Shown here: positions 27,911-37,334 of the stretch, piece by piece
Layout: each line of letters opens with the position of its first letter
How positions within the stretch are numbered: the stretch's first letter is position 1
DNA from: Arthrobacter woluwensis
Lineage (GTDB): Bacteria; Actinomycetota; Actinomycetes; Actinomycetales; Micrococcaceae
Assembly (NCBI RefSeq): GCF_030816155.1
Contig: NZ_JAUSXR010000001.1
Location: forward strand, 992,001-1,056,000
Direction of reading: 5' to 3'
Length of the DNA: 64,000 nt
Made by a program: the position numbers and the translations under genes
Notes under the pieces: generated by a model
The model's database searches: none
What the model saw: the letters and a program-made list of their open reading frames with translations, nothing else
What the model was told of the DNA's origin: nothing

Positions 27911-27964
27911 CCGCAGGCCCCGACGCGCCGTCGCGCACGGCGGGGCCCGCGGAAGGCGTAGAAT
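27911..27964 (+). promoter_or_regulatory. Hairpin after nusA and -10 box TAGAAT before ylxR-infB
   Basis: CCGCAGGCCCCG (27911-27922) pairs with CGGGGCCCGCGG (27941-27952) with one mismatch, just after the nusA stop. TAGAAT follows at 27959-27964. This suggests partial termination and a second promoter for ylxR, infB and rbfA. Confidence 0.4.
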
Positions 27965-28044
27965 GGATAACGCCGGTTCCCCGGCATGGCATCTGCGTGT
28001 CCGCCCTTCGGGTGGCGCACGCACTTCAAGCGAGGCAGGCGCAC

Positions 28045-28383
28045 GTGGCAGCACCGACAAGTGCACCTCTGCGGACCTGTGTCGGATGCCGCCGCCGGGA
28101 AACCCAGGAACAGCTCATCCGGCTGGCGACCGTGACCTCCGACGCAGGTGAAAACCTCGTGGTGGTGGACGCGCGACGCCGGGTGGGCGGCCGGGGTGCA
28201 TGGCTGCACCCCACCACTGAGTGCCTTGCCCTCGCCCAGCGGAAGCGTGCGTTCGCGCGTGCTTTCCGGAGCGCCGTCGTCAGCGACGGCCTGGAGGAGA
28301 AGCTGGCACCGCACAGTGTCCCCACCGGGGCGGAGACGCCTCAGGGGACGACCGTCCTATCCGAAAGCGGGTCAGAAATCTGA
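28045..28383 (+). CDS. YlxR family RNA-binding protein
   Basis: A 112-residue protein with the YlxR signature near its start (LRTCVGCRRRETQEQLIRL) and the conserved GRGAWLHPTTECLALAQRKRAFARAFR segment. YlxR proteins are small basic proteins encoded between nusA and infB; some bind RNA or influence RNase P and transcription, but a general role is not settled. GTG 28045 puts the CVGC motif near the N-terminus as in relatives and has AGG five bases upstream. A GTG at 27997 would add 16 residues. A 154-base gap with no clear gene follows, holding a short GGGCC/GGCCC hairpin (28455-28473). Confidence 0.85.
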   Translation: MAAPTSAPLRTCVGCRRRETQEQLIRLATVTSDAGENLVVVDARRRVGGRGAWLHPTTECLALAQRKRAFARAFRSAVVSDGLEEKLAPHSVPTGAETPQGTTVLSESGSEI

Positions 28384-28537
28384 TGGAAACCCGATGAGTT
28401 CCCTGCGATGAGCGCGTAACCATGACCAATCTGTTGCGCGCTGCACAGCGCCCCGGGCCGCTTTTCATGGCCCAGGGCAGGAAGAAGTATTAGACGGTTC
28501 GTGCCAAGGCTGATGCGCGGACCGAGACAGGAGAAAT

Positions 28538-31366
28538 GTGGCCAAGGTCCGCGTACACGAGCTCGCCAAGGAGCTCGGTATCACCTCCAAGGATGCGCTT
28601 GCAAAGCTGCAGAGCCTCGGAGAGTTCGTCCGTTCCGCATCGTCGACCATCGAACCCCCGGTGGCGAAGAAATTGCGTGACGCATTCCCGGGTGGGGGAT
28701 CCGCTCCCGCCCCGACCGCTGCACCCGCAGCGAAGGCAGCCGCTCCGGCGGCCCCGAAAGCACCTGCGGCGGCTTCCGCCCCCGCTTCCCAGGCTCCCGC
28801 GGCACCTGCCGCTCCGGCCGCATCCTCCGCGCCTGCAGCCTCCCCGGCCGCACGTCCGGGTGGCATGAAGCCGGGTGGAGCACCCAAGCCGGGTTCCCGC
28901 GCGGCCGCTGAAGCGGAAGCGGCTCGTGTGGCCGCCGCCCGTGCGGCCAAGCCGGCCTCCCAGCAGCGCCAGTCCGGCTCCCGCGCCGGTGGCCCCCGTC
29001 CGGGCAACAACCCGTTCGCCAGCTCGCAGGGCATGCCCCGTGGGCGCGACGGCGAGCGTGCTCCCCGTCCGGGCAACAACCCGTTCGCCAGCTCCCAGGG
29101 CATGCCGCGTCCGGGTGGACCCCGCCCTGCGGCCGGCGCAGGCGGTCCCCGCCCCGCAGCCGGTGCCGGTGGGCCTCGTCCCGCCGCAGGCGCCGGTGGC
29201 CCCCGTCCGGGTGCTCCGCGTCCCGGCGCTCCCCGTCCGGGCGCACCGCGTCCCGGTGGCCCCCGTCCCACCCCGGGCATGATGCCCAGCCGCATCGAGC
29301 GTCCCGCTCCCGGTGCGGCAGCACGTCCGGGCGCTCGTCCCGGTGGCGGCCCCGGCCGTCCCGGTGGCGGCACCGGTGGCGGCGCACCTGCCGGCGGTGG
29401 CTTCGGCAAGGGCGGCCGCGGCCGCGGTGGCACCCAGGGTGCCTTCGGCAAGGGCGGCGCAGGCCGTGGCAAGCAGCGCAAGTCGAAGCGAGCCAAGCGC
29501 CAGGAACTGGAGCAGATGAGCGCACCGTCGCTGGGCGGCGTGAGCGTGCCCCGCGGCGACGGCCAGACGATCGTCCGTCTGCGCCGTGGTTCCTCCATCA
29601 CGGACTTCGCCGAGAAGATCGACGCGAACCCCGCATCGCTCGTCACGGTGCTGTTCCACCTCGGAGAGATGGCCACGGCCACGCAGTCGCTGGATGAGGA
29701 GACCTTCGAACTCCTGGGCGCCGAGCTGGGCTACAAGCTCCAGATCGTCTCCCCGGAGGATGAGGAGCGCGAGCTGCTGAGCAGCTTCGACATCGACTTC
29801 GAGGCCGAGCTTGAGGCCGAAGGCGACGACGAGCTCGAGGCCCGCCCGCCGGTCGTCACCGTCATGGGTCACGTCGATCACGGTAAGACCCGACTGCTGG
29901 ACGCGATCCGCAACTCGGACGTCGTGGCCGGCGAGCACGGTGGCATCACCCAGCACATCGGCGCTTACCAGATCACCCACGAGCACGAGGGCATCGAGCG
30001 CAAGGTCACCTTCATCGACACCCCGGGTCACGAGGCCTTCACGGCCATGCGTGCCCGTGGCGCCAAGGTCACCGACATCGCGATCCTCGTGGTCGCGGCC
30101 GATGACGGCGTCATGCCGCAGACCGTTGAAGCGCTCAACCACGCCCAGGCGGCGAACGTGCCGATCGTGGTGGCCGTGAACAAGATCGACAAGGAAGGCT
30201 CCAACCCGGACAAGATCCGTGGTCAGCTGACCGAGTACGGCCTGGTTCCGGAAGAGTACGGCGGCGACACGATGTTCGTGGACGTCTCCGCACGTCAGAA
30301 CTTGAACATCAACGAGCTGCTCGAGGCCGTCCTCCTGACCGCCGACGCCGCTCTGGACCTCCGTGCCAACCCGGACAAGGACGCTCGCGGCATCGCGATC
30401 GAAGCGAACCTGGACCGTGGCCGTGGTTCCGTGGCGACCGTTCTGGTTCAGTCCGGCACCCTGCACATCGGTGACACGATCGTGGCCGGCACGGCTCACG
30501 GCCGCGTCCGCGCCATGTTCGACGAGGACGGCGAGTCCGTCACCGAGGCCGGTCCGTCGCGTCCGGTCCAGGTGCTGGGTCTGTCCAACGTCCCGCGCGC
30601 CGGTGACACCTTCTTCGTGACCTCTGACGAGCGCACCGCCCGCCAGATCGCCGAGAAGCGTGAAGCCGCCGACCGCAATGCCGCCCTGGCGAAGCGCCGT
30701 AAGCGCATCAGCCTGGAAGACTTCGACCAGGCCGTCGCCGAAGGCAAGATCGACACCCTCAACCTCATCCTCAAGGGTGACGTGTCCGGTGCCGTGGAAG
30801 CCCTCGAGGACGCCCTGCTCAAGATCGACGTGGGCGACGACGTCCAGCTGCGCGTCATCCACCGCGGTGTGGGTGCCATCACGCAGAACGACGTCAACCT
30901 GGCGACGGTAGACAGCGCGATCATCATCGGCTTCAACGTGAAGCCGGCCGAGCGTGTGGCCGAGCTGGCCGAGCGCGAAGGCGTCGACATGCGCTTCTAC
31001 TCGGTCATCTACGCGGCGATCGACGACATCGAACTCGCGCTCAAGGGCATGCTCAAGCCCGAGTACGAGGAAGTCCAGCTCGGCACGGCCGAGGTCCGCG
31101 AAGTGTTCCGTTCCTCCAAGTTCGGCAACATCGCAGGCTCGATCGTCCGTTCCGGCCTCATCCGCCGTAACGCCAAGGCCCGTGTGCTGCGCGATGGCAA
31201 GGTCATCGGGCAGAACCTGTCCATCGATTCGCTCAAGCGCTTCAAGGACGACGCCACCGAGGTCCGCGAGGGCTTCGAGTGCGGTATCGGTCTCGGCTCG
31301 TACAACGACCTCACCGAGGGCGACATCATCGAGACCTTCGAGATGCGCGAGAAGCCGCGCGTCTAG
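28538..31366 (+). CDS. infB: Translation initiation factor IF-2
   Basis: A 942-residue IF-2 that brings fMet-tRNA to the 30S subunit and promotes subunit joining. Residues 1-50 form the conserved N-domain ([26 protein letters not shown]). About 60-330 is a low-complexity Pro/Ala/Gly/Arg linker with internal repeats. The GTPase domain follows with G1 GHVDHGKT near residue 444, switch [10 protein letters not shown] and NKID, then domains II-IV with the C-terminal fMet-tRNA-binding C2 domain. Start is GTG 28538 behind an ACAGGAG sequence. The linker makes it somewhat longer than E. coli IF-2. Confidence 0.97.
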   Translation: MAKVRVHELAKELGITSKDALAKLQSLGEFVRSASSTIEPPVAKKLRDAFPGGGSAPAPTAAPAAKAAAPAAPKAPAAASAPASQAPAAPAAPAASSAPAASPAARPGGMKPGGAPKPGSRAAAEAEAARVAAARAAKPASQQRQSGSRAGGPRPGNNPFASSQGMPRGRDGERAPRPGNNPFASSQGMPRPGGPRPAAGAGGPRPAAGAGGPRPAAGAGGPRPGAPRPGAPRPGAPRPGGPRPTPGMMPSRIERPAPGAAARPGARPGGGPGRPGGGTGGGAPAGGGFGKGGRGRGGTQGAFGKGGAGRGKQRKSKRAKRQELEQMSAPSLGGVSVPRGDGQTIVRLRRGSSITDFAEKIDANPASLVTVLFHLGEMATATQSLDEETFELLGAELGYKLQIVSPEDEERELLSSFDIDFEAELEAEGDDELEARPPVVTVMGHVDHGKTRLLDAIRNSDVVAGEHGGITQHIGAYQITHEHEGIERKVTFIDTPGHEAFTAMRARGAKVTDIAILVVAADDGVMPQTVEALNHAQAANVPIVVAVNKIDKEGSNPDKIRGQLTEYGLVPEEYGGDTMFVDVSARQNLNINELLEAVLLTADAALDLRANPDKDARGIAIEANLDRGRGSVATVLVQSGTLHIGDTIVAGTAHGRVRAMFDEDGESVTEAGPSRPVQVLGLSNVPRAGDTFFVTSDERTARQIAEKREAADRNAALAKRRKRISLEDFDQAVAEGKIDTLNLILKGDVSGAVEALEDALLKIDVGDDVQLRVIHRGVGAITQNDVNLATVDSAIIIGFNVKPAERVAELAEREGVDMRFYSVIYAAIDDIELALKGMLKPEYEEVQLGTAEVREVFRSSKFGNIAGSIVRSGLIRRNAKARVLRDGKVIGQNLSIDSLKRFKDDATEVREGFECGIGLGSYNDLTEGDIIETFEMREKPRV

Positions 31367-31374
31367 GAGTGTCG

Positions 31375-31414
31375 GGAAGGCCGGGCCCAGGGGAGACCGT
31401 GGGCCCGGCCTTCC
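31375..31414 (+). terminator. Perfect 15-base hairpin between infB and rbfA
   Basis: GGAAGGCCGGGCCCA (31375-31389) pairs with TGGGCCCGGCCTTCC (31400-31414) around a ten-base loop, eight bases after the infB stop. No T run follows. It could end infB transcripts or reduce rbfA expression. Confidence 0.7.
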
Positions 31415-31447
31415 GTTCACCGTCACACGACGTTTGAGGAGGAGAAC

Positions 31448-31882
31448 ATGGCAGATCCAGCACGCGCCGGCAGGCTGGCGCAGCGCATCAAGGTCCTGGT
31501 GGCCGAGGCGCTCAGGAAGGCCGTCAAGGACGAGCGGGCGCTCGACATCACCGTGACCGACGCACGCGTCACGAACGATCTCCAGCACGCCACCGTCTAC
31601 TACACGGTGCTCGGCGACGCCGACGCCCGGGCGGGAGCCGATGAGGTCCTCGCCCAGAACAAGGGGATCCTGCGCCGGGAGGTCGGACGCAATCTGACCA
31701 TCCGCCTGACCCCCACCCTGGAGTTCGTCGCCGATGAGATCCCGGAGAACGCCTCGAACCTCGAGGACCTCATCCGGAAGGCCAAGGAACGGGACGCCGA
31801 AGTGGCTGCCCTGGCCGAAGGGGCCGTCTTCGCCGGCGAGTCCGATCCGTACAAGAAGGATGACGAGGACCAGGAGGACTGA
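31448..31882 (+). CDS. rbfA: 30S ribosome-binding factor RbfA
   Basis: A 144-residue KH-fold cold-shock-type maturation factor acting on 16S rRNA helix 1. The family core is plain: ARAGRLAQRIKVLVAEALRKAV, then DARVTNDLQHATVYYTVLGD and LRREVGRNLTIRLTPTLEFVADEIPENASNLEDLI. The acidic tail (DPYKKDDEDQED) is usual in actinobacteria. A GAGGAGGAG Shine-Dalgarno sequence precedes the ATG. It follows infB after a hairpin and converges with a lipoprotein gene across another hairpin. Confidence 0.95.
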   Translation: MADPARAGRLAQRIKVLVAEALRKAVKDERALDITVTDARVTNDLQHATVYYTVLGDADARAGADEVLAQNKGILRREVGRNLTIRLTPTLEFVADEIPENASNLEDLIRKAKERDAEVAALAEGAVFAGESDPYKKDDEDQED

Positions 31883-31941
31883 TCCTCGTCCCGCCGCCGC
31901 ATGGCAGCACTGTTTCGTCACCCCGCCGCGAGGCTGCGGGC

Positions 31942-31983
31942 ACGACTGAGGCCCACCGGGACATCCCGGTGGGCCTCAGTCGT
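31942..31983. terminator. Perfect 19-base bidirectional hairpin
   Basis: The arm at 31942-31960 (starting ACGACTGAGGCCC) is the exact complement of 31965-31983 around loop ACAT, between convergent rbfA and the lipoprotein gene. Confidence 0.85.
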
Positions 31984-32023
31984 ACCCGCCTCTCTTCCGG
32001 CCCTCAGAAGGGCCCGGTGGACT

Positions 32024-32791
32024 CTACTTGGTCCAGACGAGGGGCTTGTCGCGGTATGGGTTCAGATCGTAGCTGAGGTAGTTGCTGGAGTTGCCCGTGT
32101 AGGACACTCCGGTCACCGCGGTGCCCGTCGGAGCGAGGGCGATCTGGCAGTCCACCTGGGTGTCGCCGACGGCCCGGAAGCTCTTGGAGTACGGGCACTT
32201 GTCGAAGCCGCCGAAGATGATCAGGCTGCCGGCGGGCGAGCCGCCGTCCAGGGTGCCCTTGAAGGACGTGTGCGTCCAGGACACCGAGCTCTTGATCGGG
32301 TTCAGTGTCTGCTTGAGCGTGACCTCACTGTGGATGTAGAACGGCACGTAGCCCTTGTACTTGTCCGAGTTCTTGAGGCCGGACAGATCCGCGAACGAAC
32401 CCTTCTCGATGCTGGTGACCTTCACATCGAAGAGCTGCTTGTCGTAGTAGTCCTTGCCCGGCTTGCCGGTCTGGACGAAGATCTTGCCGGTCTGGCCGAT
32501 CTTGAGCTTGGTGCCCGCGGGAGTCATCTGCTCCACGGACGGGCCGCCCTTGGGATCGGCCTCGGGAGCGGCGCTGGTCTCCGACGGCGACTCCGAGGGA
32601 GTCTCCTCGGGGGACGATTCGGTGGAAGGAGTCTCTTCCGGCGTCTGCGAAGGAGTGCTCGAGGCGCTCTCCACGGGGGCCGGATCCTTCTTGGTGTCCA
32701 CGGTGATGGAGCAGGCGCTCAGGCCGAGGGCCAGTGCGGCCAAGGCTGCGACGGCGCCCGCGCTGCGCGTGCGAGTGGTGAAGAGTGACAT
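32024..32791 (-). CDS. Secreted lipoprotein with acidic Ser/Thr/Pro linker, function unknown
   Basis: A 255-residue exported lipoprotein. The signal peptide ends in lipobox LSAC (cysteine 27). A 45-residue low-complexity linker rich in Ser, Thr, Pro and Glu (about residues 35-80) would place the folded part away from the membrane. The folded part (about 90-255) is beta-rich (GTKLKIGQTGKIFVQTGKPG...), resembling extracytoplasmic beta-sandwich domains such as DUF4352, though the match is not certain. Two cysteines (DKCPYSK and VDCQIAL) could form a disulfide. The aspartate/lysine-rich mature domain is unlike the two lipoproteins near 16-17 kb. Confidence 0.72.
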   Translation of the reverse strand: MSLFTTRTRSAGAVAALAALALGLSACSITVDTKKDPAPVESASSTPSQTPEETPSTESSPEETPSESPSETSAAPEADPKGGPSVEQMTPAGTKLKIGQTGKIFVQTGKPGKDYYDKQLFDVKVTSIEKGSFADLSGLKNSDKYKGYVPFYIHSEVTLKQTLNPIKSSVSWTHTSFKGTLDGGSPAGSLIIFGGFDKCPYSKSFRAVGDTQVDCQIALAPTGTAVTGVSYTGNSSNYLSYDLNPYRDKPLVWTK

Positions 32792-33015
32792 GGTTCCCTG
32801 ATCCTTGCTACTGCGTCAGACCGCACCTTTTAGTGCAATCATTGGAGCAATTGTGGCATGATCCGGGCCTGGAAGGCGATGGGGACCCCTCCCCATGACG
32901 CGGTGCTCAGCGGTGCGGGGTGGAGGGCCGGAGGCGGCCCCTGCAACCGCAGGTGACAGCCTGGTCCGTGGTGGGTTGGAAGGCCGCCGGGGGACGAGTG
33001 CCGCCCGCGACCTCC

Positions 33016-33021
33016 TATACT
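33016..33021 (+). promoter_or_regulatory. -10 box TATACT before truB
   Basis: TATACT is followed by seven bases and the GTG start of truB. An AAGG within those seven bases is too close to serve as an ordinary Shine-Dalgarno sequence, so a leaderless mRNA is likely. The rest of the gap from 32792 holds no gene that I can support. Confidence 0.5.
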
Positions 33022-33028
33022 GGAAGGC

Positions 33029-33952
33029 GTGCTTTCGGGACTGGTGATCGTGGACAAACCACAGGGTTGGACGAGCCACGATGTCGTGGCCCGTATGCGT
33101 CGGCTGGCGGGAACCCGCAAGGTGGGTCATGCTGGCACCCTGGATCCCATGGCCACGGGCGTTCTGGTGGTCGGCGTCAACAAAGCCACCCGCCTCCTGA
33201 CCTACATCGTGGGCACCGGCAAGCGCTACACCGCCACCATCCGGCTGGGTCAGGCCACCGTGACCGACGACGCCGAGGGTGAGATCACCGCCGAGCAGGA
33301 CGCCTCCGCCGTGGACGACCAGTCGATCCGCGACGCCGTGCTGCACTTCCTCGGGGACATCCAGCAGGTGCCCAGCAGCGTCAGCGCCATCAAGGTCAAC
33401 GGCGAACGCTCCTACGCCCGCGTGCGCGCCGGCGAGGACGTGGCGCTGGCAGCGCGTCCCGTGACCATCCGCCGCTTCGACGTCCTGGACATCCGCCACG
33501 ACGGCGCCGTCGTCGACGTGGACGTGGATGTCGAGTGCTCCTCGGGGACCTACATCCGTGCCCTCGCCCGTGACCTGGGCGTCGCACTCGGCGTCGGGGG
33601 CCACCTCACGGTTCTCCGCCGCCACGAAGTCGGGCCTTTCACGCTCGGCTCCGCCCGGACGCTGGAGCAGCTCGCGGAGGACTTCCAGGTCCTGGACCTG
33701 GCCCAGGCCGCCCGCGATCTGATGCCGGTCCGGGAACTCAGCGCCGAGGAGGCCGGGGACCTGTCCCACGGACGCCGCATCCCCCGGGACGAGGCGCAGC
33801 CGGGCACCGCCGAGCATCCCGTGGCCGCCTTCGCGCCGGACGGGACCCTCGTGGCGCTCCTGGCCGATTCCGGCCGCCACGCCAAGCCCGTGCTCGTCTT
33901 CCCGCCGGACGCCCCATCGGCGCCGGCCGGCCCGGCCGCGGGGGAGCGGTGA
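33029..33952 (+). CDS. truB: tRNA pseudouridine(55) synthase TruB
   Basis: A 307-residue enzyme that makes pseudouridine 55 in the T-loop of tRNAs. The N-terminus GLVIVDKPQGWTSHDVVARMRRL and the catalytic motif GHAGTLDPMATGVLVV, with the catalytic aspartate in LDP, are unmistakable. The KRYTATIRLGQATVTDDAEGE and RALARDLG segments follow, and the C-terminal part corresponds to the actinobacterial TruB extension. Start is GTG 33029. It overlaps the next membrane-protein gene by one base (TGATG). Confidence 0.95.
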   Translation: MLSGLVIVDKPQGWTSHDVVARMRRLAGTRKVGHAGTLDPMATGVLVVGVNKATRLLTYIVGTGKRYTATIRLGQATVTDDAEGEITAEQDASAVDDQSIRDAVLHFLGDIQQVPSSVSAIKVNGERSYARVRAGEDVALAARPVTIRRFDVLDIRHDGAVVDVDVDVECSSGTYIRALARDLGVALGVGGHLTVLRRHEVGPFTLGSARTLEQLAEDFQVLDLAQAARDLMPVRELSAEEAGDLSHGRRIPRDEAQPGTAEHPVAAFAPDGTLVALLADSGRHAKPVLVFPPDAPSAPAGPAAGER

Positions 33953-34305
33953 TGGACGCTTACTTCTGGATCATCGCCGTCGTGGGCATCGCCTCCACGG
34001 TGATCTGCGCGGTCGCCGGCGCCCTGGGCAAGAAACCCAACGACGTCACCATCCTCTCCGTGGGGGCCGTCTGGCTCGCGCTGCTCGTCTACCTGGTCGG
34101 CTCCATCATCCGGGTGAATCTGGGGGAGAGCATCCGGGGCGAGGCCTGGGAGTTCTGGGGCTACATGATCACCGCCCTGGTCCTGCCGCTGGGCGCCGTC
34201 TACTGGTCCGTGGTGGAACGGACCCGCTGGAGCAATTTCGTCATGGCGGTGGTGGGCGTGACGGCGCTCGTGATGGCCGCTCGCATGAACCAGATCTGGT
34301 ACTAA
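33952..34305 (+). CDS. Small four-helix membrane protein, conserved in actinobacteria
   Basis: A 117-residue membrane protein with four hydrophobic helices (about residues 5-24, 34-52, 67-88 and 96-112) and no recognised catalytic motif. ATG 33952 overlaps the truB stop and has GGGGAG five bases upstream; a GTG just before is less likely. It is followed 16 bases later by another small membrane protein, and the pair lies between truB and ribF. Its function is unknown. Confidence 0.72.
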   Translation: MDAYFWIIAVVGIASTVICAVAGALGKKPNDVTILSVGAVWLALLVYLVGSIIRVNLGESIRGEAWEFWGYMITALVLPLGAVYWSVVERTRWSNFVMAVVGVTALVMAARMNQIWY

Positions 34306-34321
34306 AAGGAAGAAGTCGGTG

Positions 34322-34774
34322 ATGACCACCCCCAGCAACAAGGATCAGGCGAGCTCGGAACAGACGAGCCCGGAGCAGGGCAACACCCGGAACACCGGTC
34401 CGGGTCGCCTGCTGATCGCCGTCTACGGCATCTTCGCCCTGGCGGCCACCGCGCGCGCCGCATATCAGATCGCCACCAAGTTCCACACCGCTCCGCTGGC
34501 TTACCTCCTCTCGGCGCTGGCCGCCGTCGTCTACATCGTCGCGACGGTGTCCCTGGCGCGCCGCGGCACCGCGTCCTTCCGTGTCTCGGTGGTCGCCGTC
34601 AGCCTGGAGCTTCTCGGCGTCCTGGCGGTCGGCGCGCTGAGCGTCTTCGATGCCCAGGCGTTCCCGGCCGACACCGTCTGGTCCGGATTCGGCAAGGGTT
34701 ACGGGTTCGTGCCGCTGCTGCTGCCGCTGCTCGGCCTCTGGTGGCTGTACAAGCGCCGGCCGGCCGCGGTCTGA
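34322..34774 (+). CDS. Four-helix membrane protein of unknown function
   Basis: A 150-residue protein. The polar N-terminal tail (about 28 residues, SNKDQASSEQTSPEQGN) is followed by four hydrophobic helices with short loops: LLIAVYGIFALAATARAAYQ, PLAYLLSALAAVVYIVATVSLA, VSVVAVSLELLGVLAVGAL and FVPLLLPLLGLWWLY. It ends in a basic KRRPAAV tail. AAAGGAAGA upstream supports ATG 34322. It is co-oriented with its membrane-protein neighbour and may be in the truB transcript. No named function. Confidence 0.75.
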   Translation: MTTPSNKDQASSEQTSPEQGNTRNTGPGRLLIAVYGIFALAATARAAYQIATKFHTAPLAYLLSALAAVVYIVATVSLARRGTASFRVSVVAVSLELLGVLAVGALSVFDAQAFPADTVWSGFGKGYGFVPLLLPLLGLWWLYKRRPAAV

Positions 34775-34859
34775 CGGCCCGGCACTTTCCGCAGCCCGCG
34801 CACCCGGTATTCTTGACAGGCCGCTAGCCGCGGCACACCGCTCTTGTAGGGGATGGCTC

Positions 34860-35840
34860 ATGGTTGACATTTGGCGGGACCTTTCGGAGGTCCCGGAGGC
34901 TTACGGTCCCACCGTGGTGACGATCGGGAACTTCGACGGCGTGCACCGGGGCCACCGCAGAGTCCTGAGCCGCCTGGTCGAGGCCGCCCGTGAGGGTGGC
35001 GCACGCGCCGTCGTCGTGACCTTCGATCCGCACCCCGCCCAGGTCCACCGCCCCGAGCACGCGCCCGAGCTGATCATGGGCCTTCAGGACCGGATCGAAG
35101 CGCTCGGCGCGGAAGGCGTCGACGCCGTCTTGGTCATGCACTACACGCCTGAACTGGCTTCCATGAGCGCACGCGGTTTCGTCCAGGACGTCCTGGTGGA
35201 CGGCCTGCGGGCCTCCGGCGCCGTGATCGGCCACGACACCCGCTTCGGCGCGGGCAACAGCGGCGACGTGGACACCATGCGGGAGCTCGGTGGCGAACTC
35301 GGCTTCCAGGTGGAGGTCATCGACGAATTCGGCAGCGACGACGACGGCGGCCTCTCGCGCCGCTGCTCCTCGACGTGGGTGCGGGAGGCCCTCGCCGCGG
35401 GGAACGTCGAGCAGGCCGCCGAAGTGCTCGGCCGCCCGCATCGCATGCGCGGGGAGGTGGTCCACGGGGCCGCCCGCGGCCGCGAACTCGGATTCCCGAC
35501 GGCCAATCTGGCCCACGACTCCTCGGGCTTCGTGCCCGCGGACGGCATCTACGCGGGGTGGCTGGTCGATGAGGCCGGAACCCGTTGGCCCGCCGCCATT
35601 TCCGTGGGCTCCAATCCCACCTTCGAGGGCGTGCAGCGCCAGGTCGAGGCCCACGTGATCGGCCGGCCGGACGAGCCGGTGGAGAGCTTCAACCTGTACG
35701 GCCAGTGCATCGTGGTAGAGTTCGTCTCCCATCTGCGCGGGATGGTCGCGTACCGGGGTCCCGAAGCGCTCGTGGAGCAGATGTGCCTCGACGTCGCGCA
35801 GACGCGCGAGATCCTCGGCGTCGGCGCACCGCAGGCCTGA
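34860..35840 (+). CDS. ribF: Bifunctional riboflavin kinase/FAD synthetase
   Basis: A 326-residue enzyme that makes FMN from riboflavin and FAD from FMN. The N-terminal nucleotidyltransferase half has GNFDGVHRGHRRVLSRL and FDPHPAQVHRPE; the C-terminal riboflavin-kinase half has HGAARGRELGFPTANLAHDSSGFVPADGIYAGW. ATG 34860 is preceded by a GGGGA sequence. A -10-like TATTCT lies at 34808-34813 and a TTGACA hexamer at 34813-34818, so it may have its own promoter. Position between truB and rpsO is the usual order. Confidence 0.95.
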   Translation: MVDIWRDLSEVPEAYGPTVVTIGNFDGVHRGHRRVLSRLVEAAREGGARAVVVTFDPHPAQVHRPEHAPELIMGLQDRIEALGAEGVDAVLVMHYTPELASMSARGFVQDVLVDGLRASGAVIGHDTRFGAGNSGDVDTMRELGGELGFQVEVIDEFGSDDDGGLSRRCSSTWVREALAAGNVEQAAEVLGRPHRMRGEVVHGAARGRELGFPTANLAHDSSGFVPADGIYAGWLVDEAGTRWPAAISVGSNPTFEGVQRQVEAHVIGRPDEPVESFNLYGQCIVVEFVSHLRGMVAYRGPEALVEQMCLDVAQTREILGVGAPQA

Positions 35841-35899
35841 CCGTCAGGTGCGCCGTTCGCGCGGCGTCAGGCCCGGTCGGGCGTCGCGCCGGCAGGAAC

Positions 35900-37270
35900 T
35901 CAGGGGGCTCCGGTTCCGCTTTCGGGGGATCCGGACCGGAGACGGTCCACGAACGCCCGGTGGTCCGCGGCGTTGACTTCCTCGTAGGCGAGCGACCAGT
36001 CCAGCAGGGCCGACCCCACCTTCCGGCCCCGGCCGAGGTACCCGGCGATCCGGGTGGCGGCCGGCGACTGGGAGTGGGCACGGGACAACAGCAGGGCGCA
36101 CGCCTGGGCGTATCCGTGGAACGGGCCGTCCTCCAGGGTCGAGGCGTCGATCCCGCCCTTCATGTCGCGGAACTGCCGCAGGTAGAAGTCGCCTTCGGGC
36201 GCCTGCAGATGGCCCAGGAAGGGGTCCGAGCAGGCCTGAAGGATCTTCTGAAGTCCCACCACGCGGGCGCCCTCACCGCGTTCGGCGACCCCTTCCAGCA
36301 AGGGGCGAGGCTGGGCGATGCCGCCGTACTCGGCCAGCACGCTCCGGCGGGCCTCCTTCGCCTGGAGGATGAGCACATCGTCGGCGGAGTCCTGCAGCGC
36401 CAGCACGAAGCACTGCGTGCCGACGCTTCCCACGCCCACCACCCGGCGCGCGAAGTCCGCGAGGGAGTAGTGCTGGACGAGGAATGCGATGTCGATCGCG
36501 GCATTGCGCTGGTAGGCCTTGAAGAGCGCGTTGAGGTCCCGGGTCAGGGCCGGGTCCACATGCTCCATGACGGGTGGGTCGTCCACGAATCGGATGCGGC
36601 CGTCCTCGCCCTTCCGGGTGAGCTTGCGAGCCGCCTGCCCGGTGGTCCGTTTCCGCGCCTTCGTGATCGCGTCCTGGAGCGCCTTCCGCGACGGTCCGGA
36701 CAGCCTGCTCAGCGTCTCCTCGGCGTCGACGTTCGCGTAATACCGCTCCACGGGGCTCAGCCGGAGCGCGGCGTCCAGTCCCAGACGGTAGCCGTCGACG
36801 GCGGCCAGCACGGCGTTCTCGATGACCTCGGCGCCGCGTCCGCAGTCCCGGCCGGCGACGACGAGGCTCGTGACCAGGCGCTTCAGATCCCACTCCCACG
36901 GCGCCCAGCCCGCCTCGTCGAAGTCGTTGAGATCGAACACCAGGCTCCGCTCCGGGGAGGCATAGAACCCGAAGTTGGCGAGGTGGGCGTCGCCACAGGA
37001 GGCCACCAGGATCCCGCTGTTCTGGTCGCGGGCGAGGTCCGCGGCCATGACGGCGGCGGCCCCTCGGTAGAAGGCGAAGGGCGAGGCGGCCATCCTCTCC
37101 TCGCGCAGCGGGACCAGGGACGGGACACGCGTCGCGTTCTGCCGATCCAGGATCGCCAGGGGCTCTCGCCCGTCCGTGGTGAGCCGCGCCAGTTCCCGGC
37201 GCGGATGGGAGGACCGGGCGGCCTTGCCGGCCGTGAGCTGTTCCGTGAGGGTGGCGCGTGCGGGCTCCAT
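35900..37270 (-). CDS. DUF2252 family protein
   Basis: A 456-residue protein typical of DUF2252: the segment FAFYRGAAAVMAADLA, then SCGDAHLANFGFYASPERSLVFDLNDFDEA with conserved acidic residues, WEWDLKRLVTSL, and a C-terminal QCFVLALQDSADDVLILQAKEARRSVL. The fold is thought to be related to protein-kinase-like phosphotransferases, but no substrate is established. ATG 37270 was taken because the longer frame from TTG 37342 runs through the rpsO promoter region on the opposite strand. CAGACT lies six bases upstream, a near match to the leaderless geometry. Confidence 0.82.
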   Translation of the reverse strand: MEPARATLTEQLTAGKAARSSHPRRELARLTTDGREPLAILDRQNATRVPSLVPLREERMAASPFAFYRGAAAVMAADLARDQNSGILVASCGDAHLANFGFYASPERSLVFDLNDFDEAGWAPWEWDLKRLVTSLVVAGRDCGRGAEVIENAVLAAVDGYRLGLDAALRLSPVERYYANVDAEETLSRLSGPSRKALQDAITKARKRTTGQAARKLTRKGEDGRIRFVDDPPVMEHVDPALTRDLNALFKAYQRNAAIDIAFLVQHYSLADFARRVVGVGSVGTQCFVLALQDSADDVLILQAKEARRSVLAEYGGIAQPRPLLEGVAERGEGARVVGLQKILQACSDPFLGHLQAPEGDFYLRQFRDMKGGIDASTLEDGPFHGYAQACALLLSRAHSQSPAATRIAGYLGRGRKVGSALLDWSLAYEEVNAADHRAFVDRLRSGSPESGTGAP

Positions 37271-37334
37271 GAGGACAGTCTGGTGGGAGCGGCCGTTCCG
37301 GACAAGCGGCCCGGCCAGCGGCTTCACCGGGCCT

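Noticed and set aside
28422-28493. A 23-codon frame (MTNLLRAAQ...) between ylxR and infB.
   Set aside because: No Shine-Dalgarno sequence or -10 box at a suitable distance, and no other sign of coding.
28490-31921. A 1143-codon open frame on the minus strand opposite infB and rbfA.
   Set aside because: It mirrors a well-supported coding strand, as expected for GC-rich codons with biased third positions. It has low-complexity translation and no recognisable domain.
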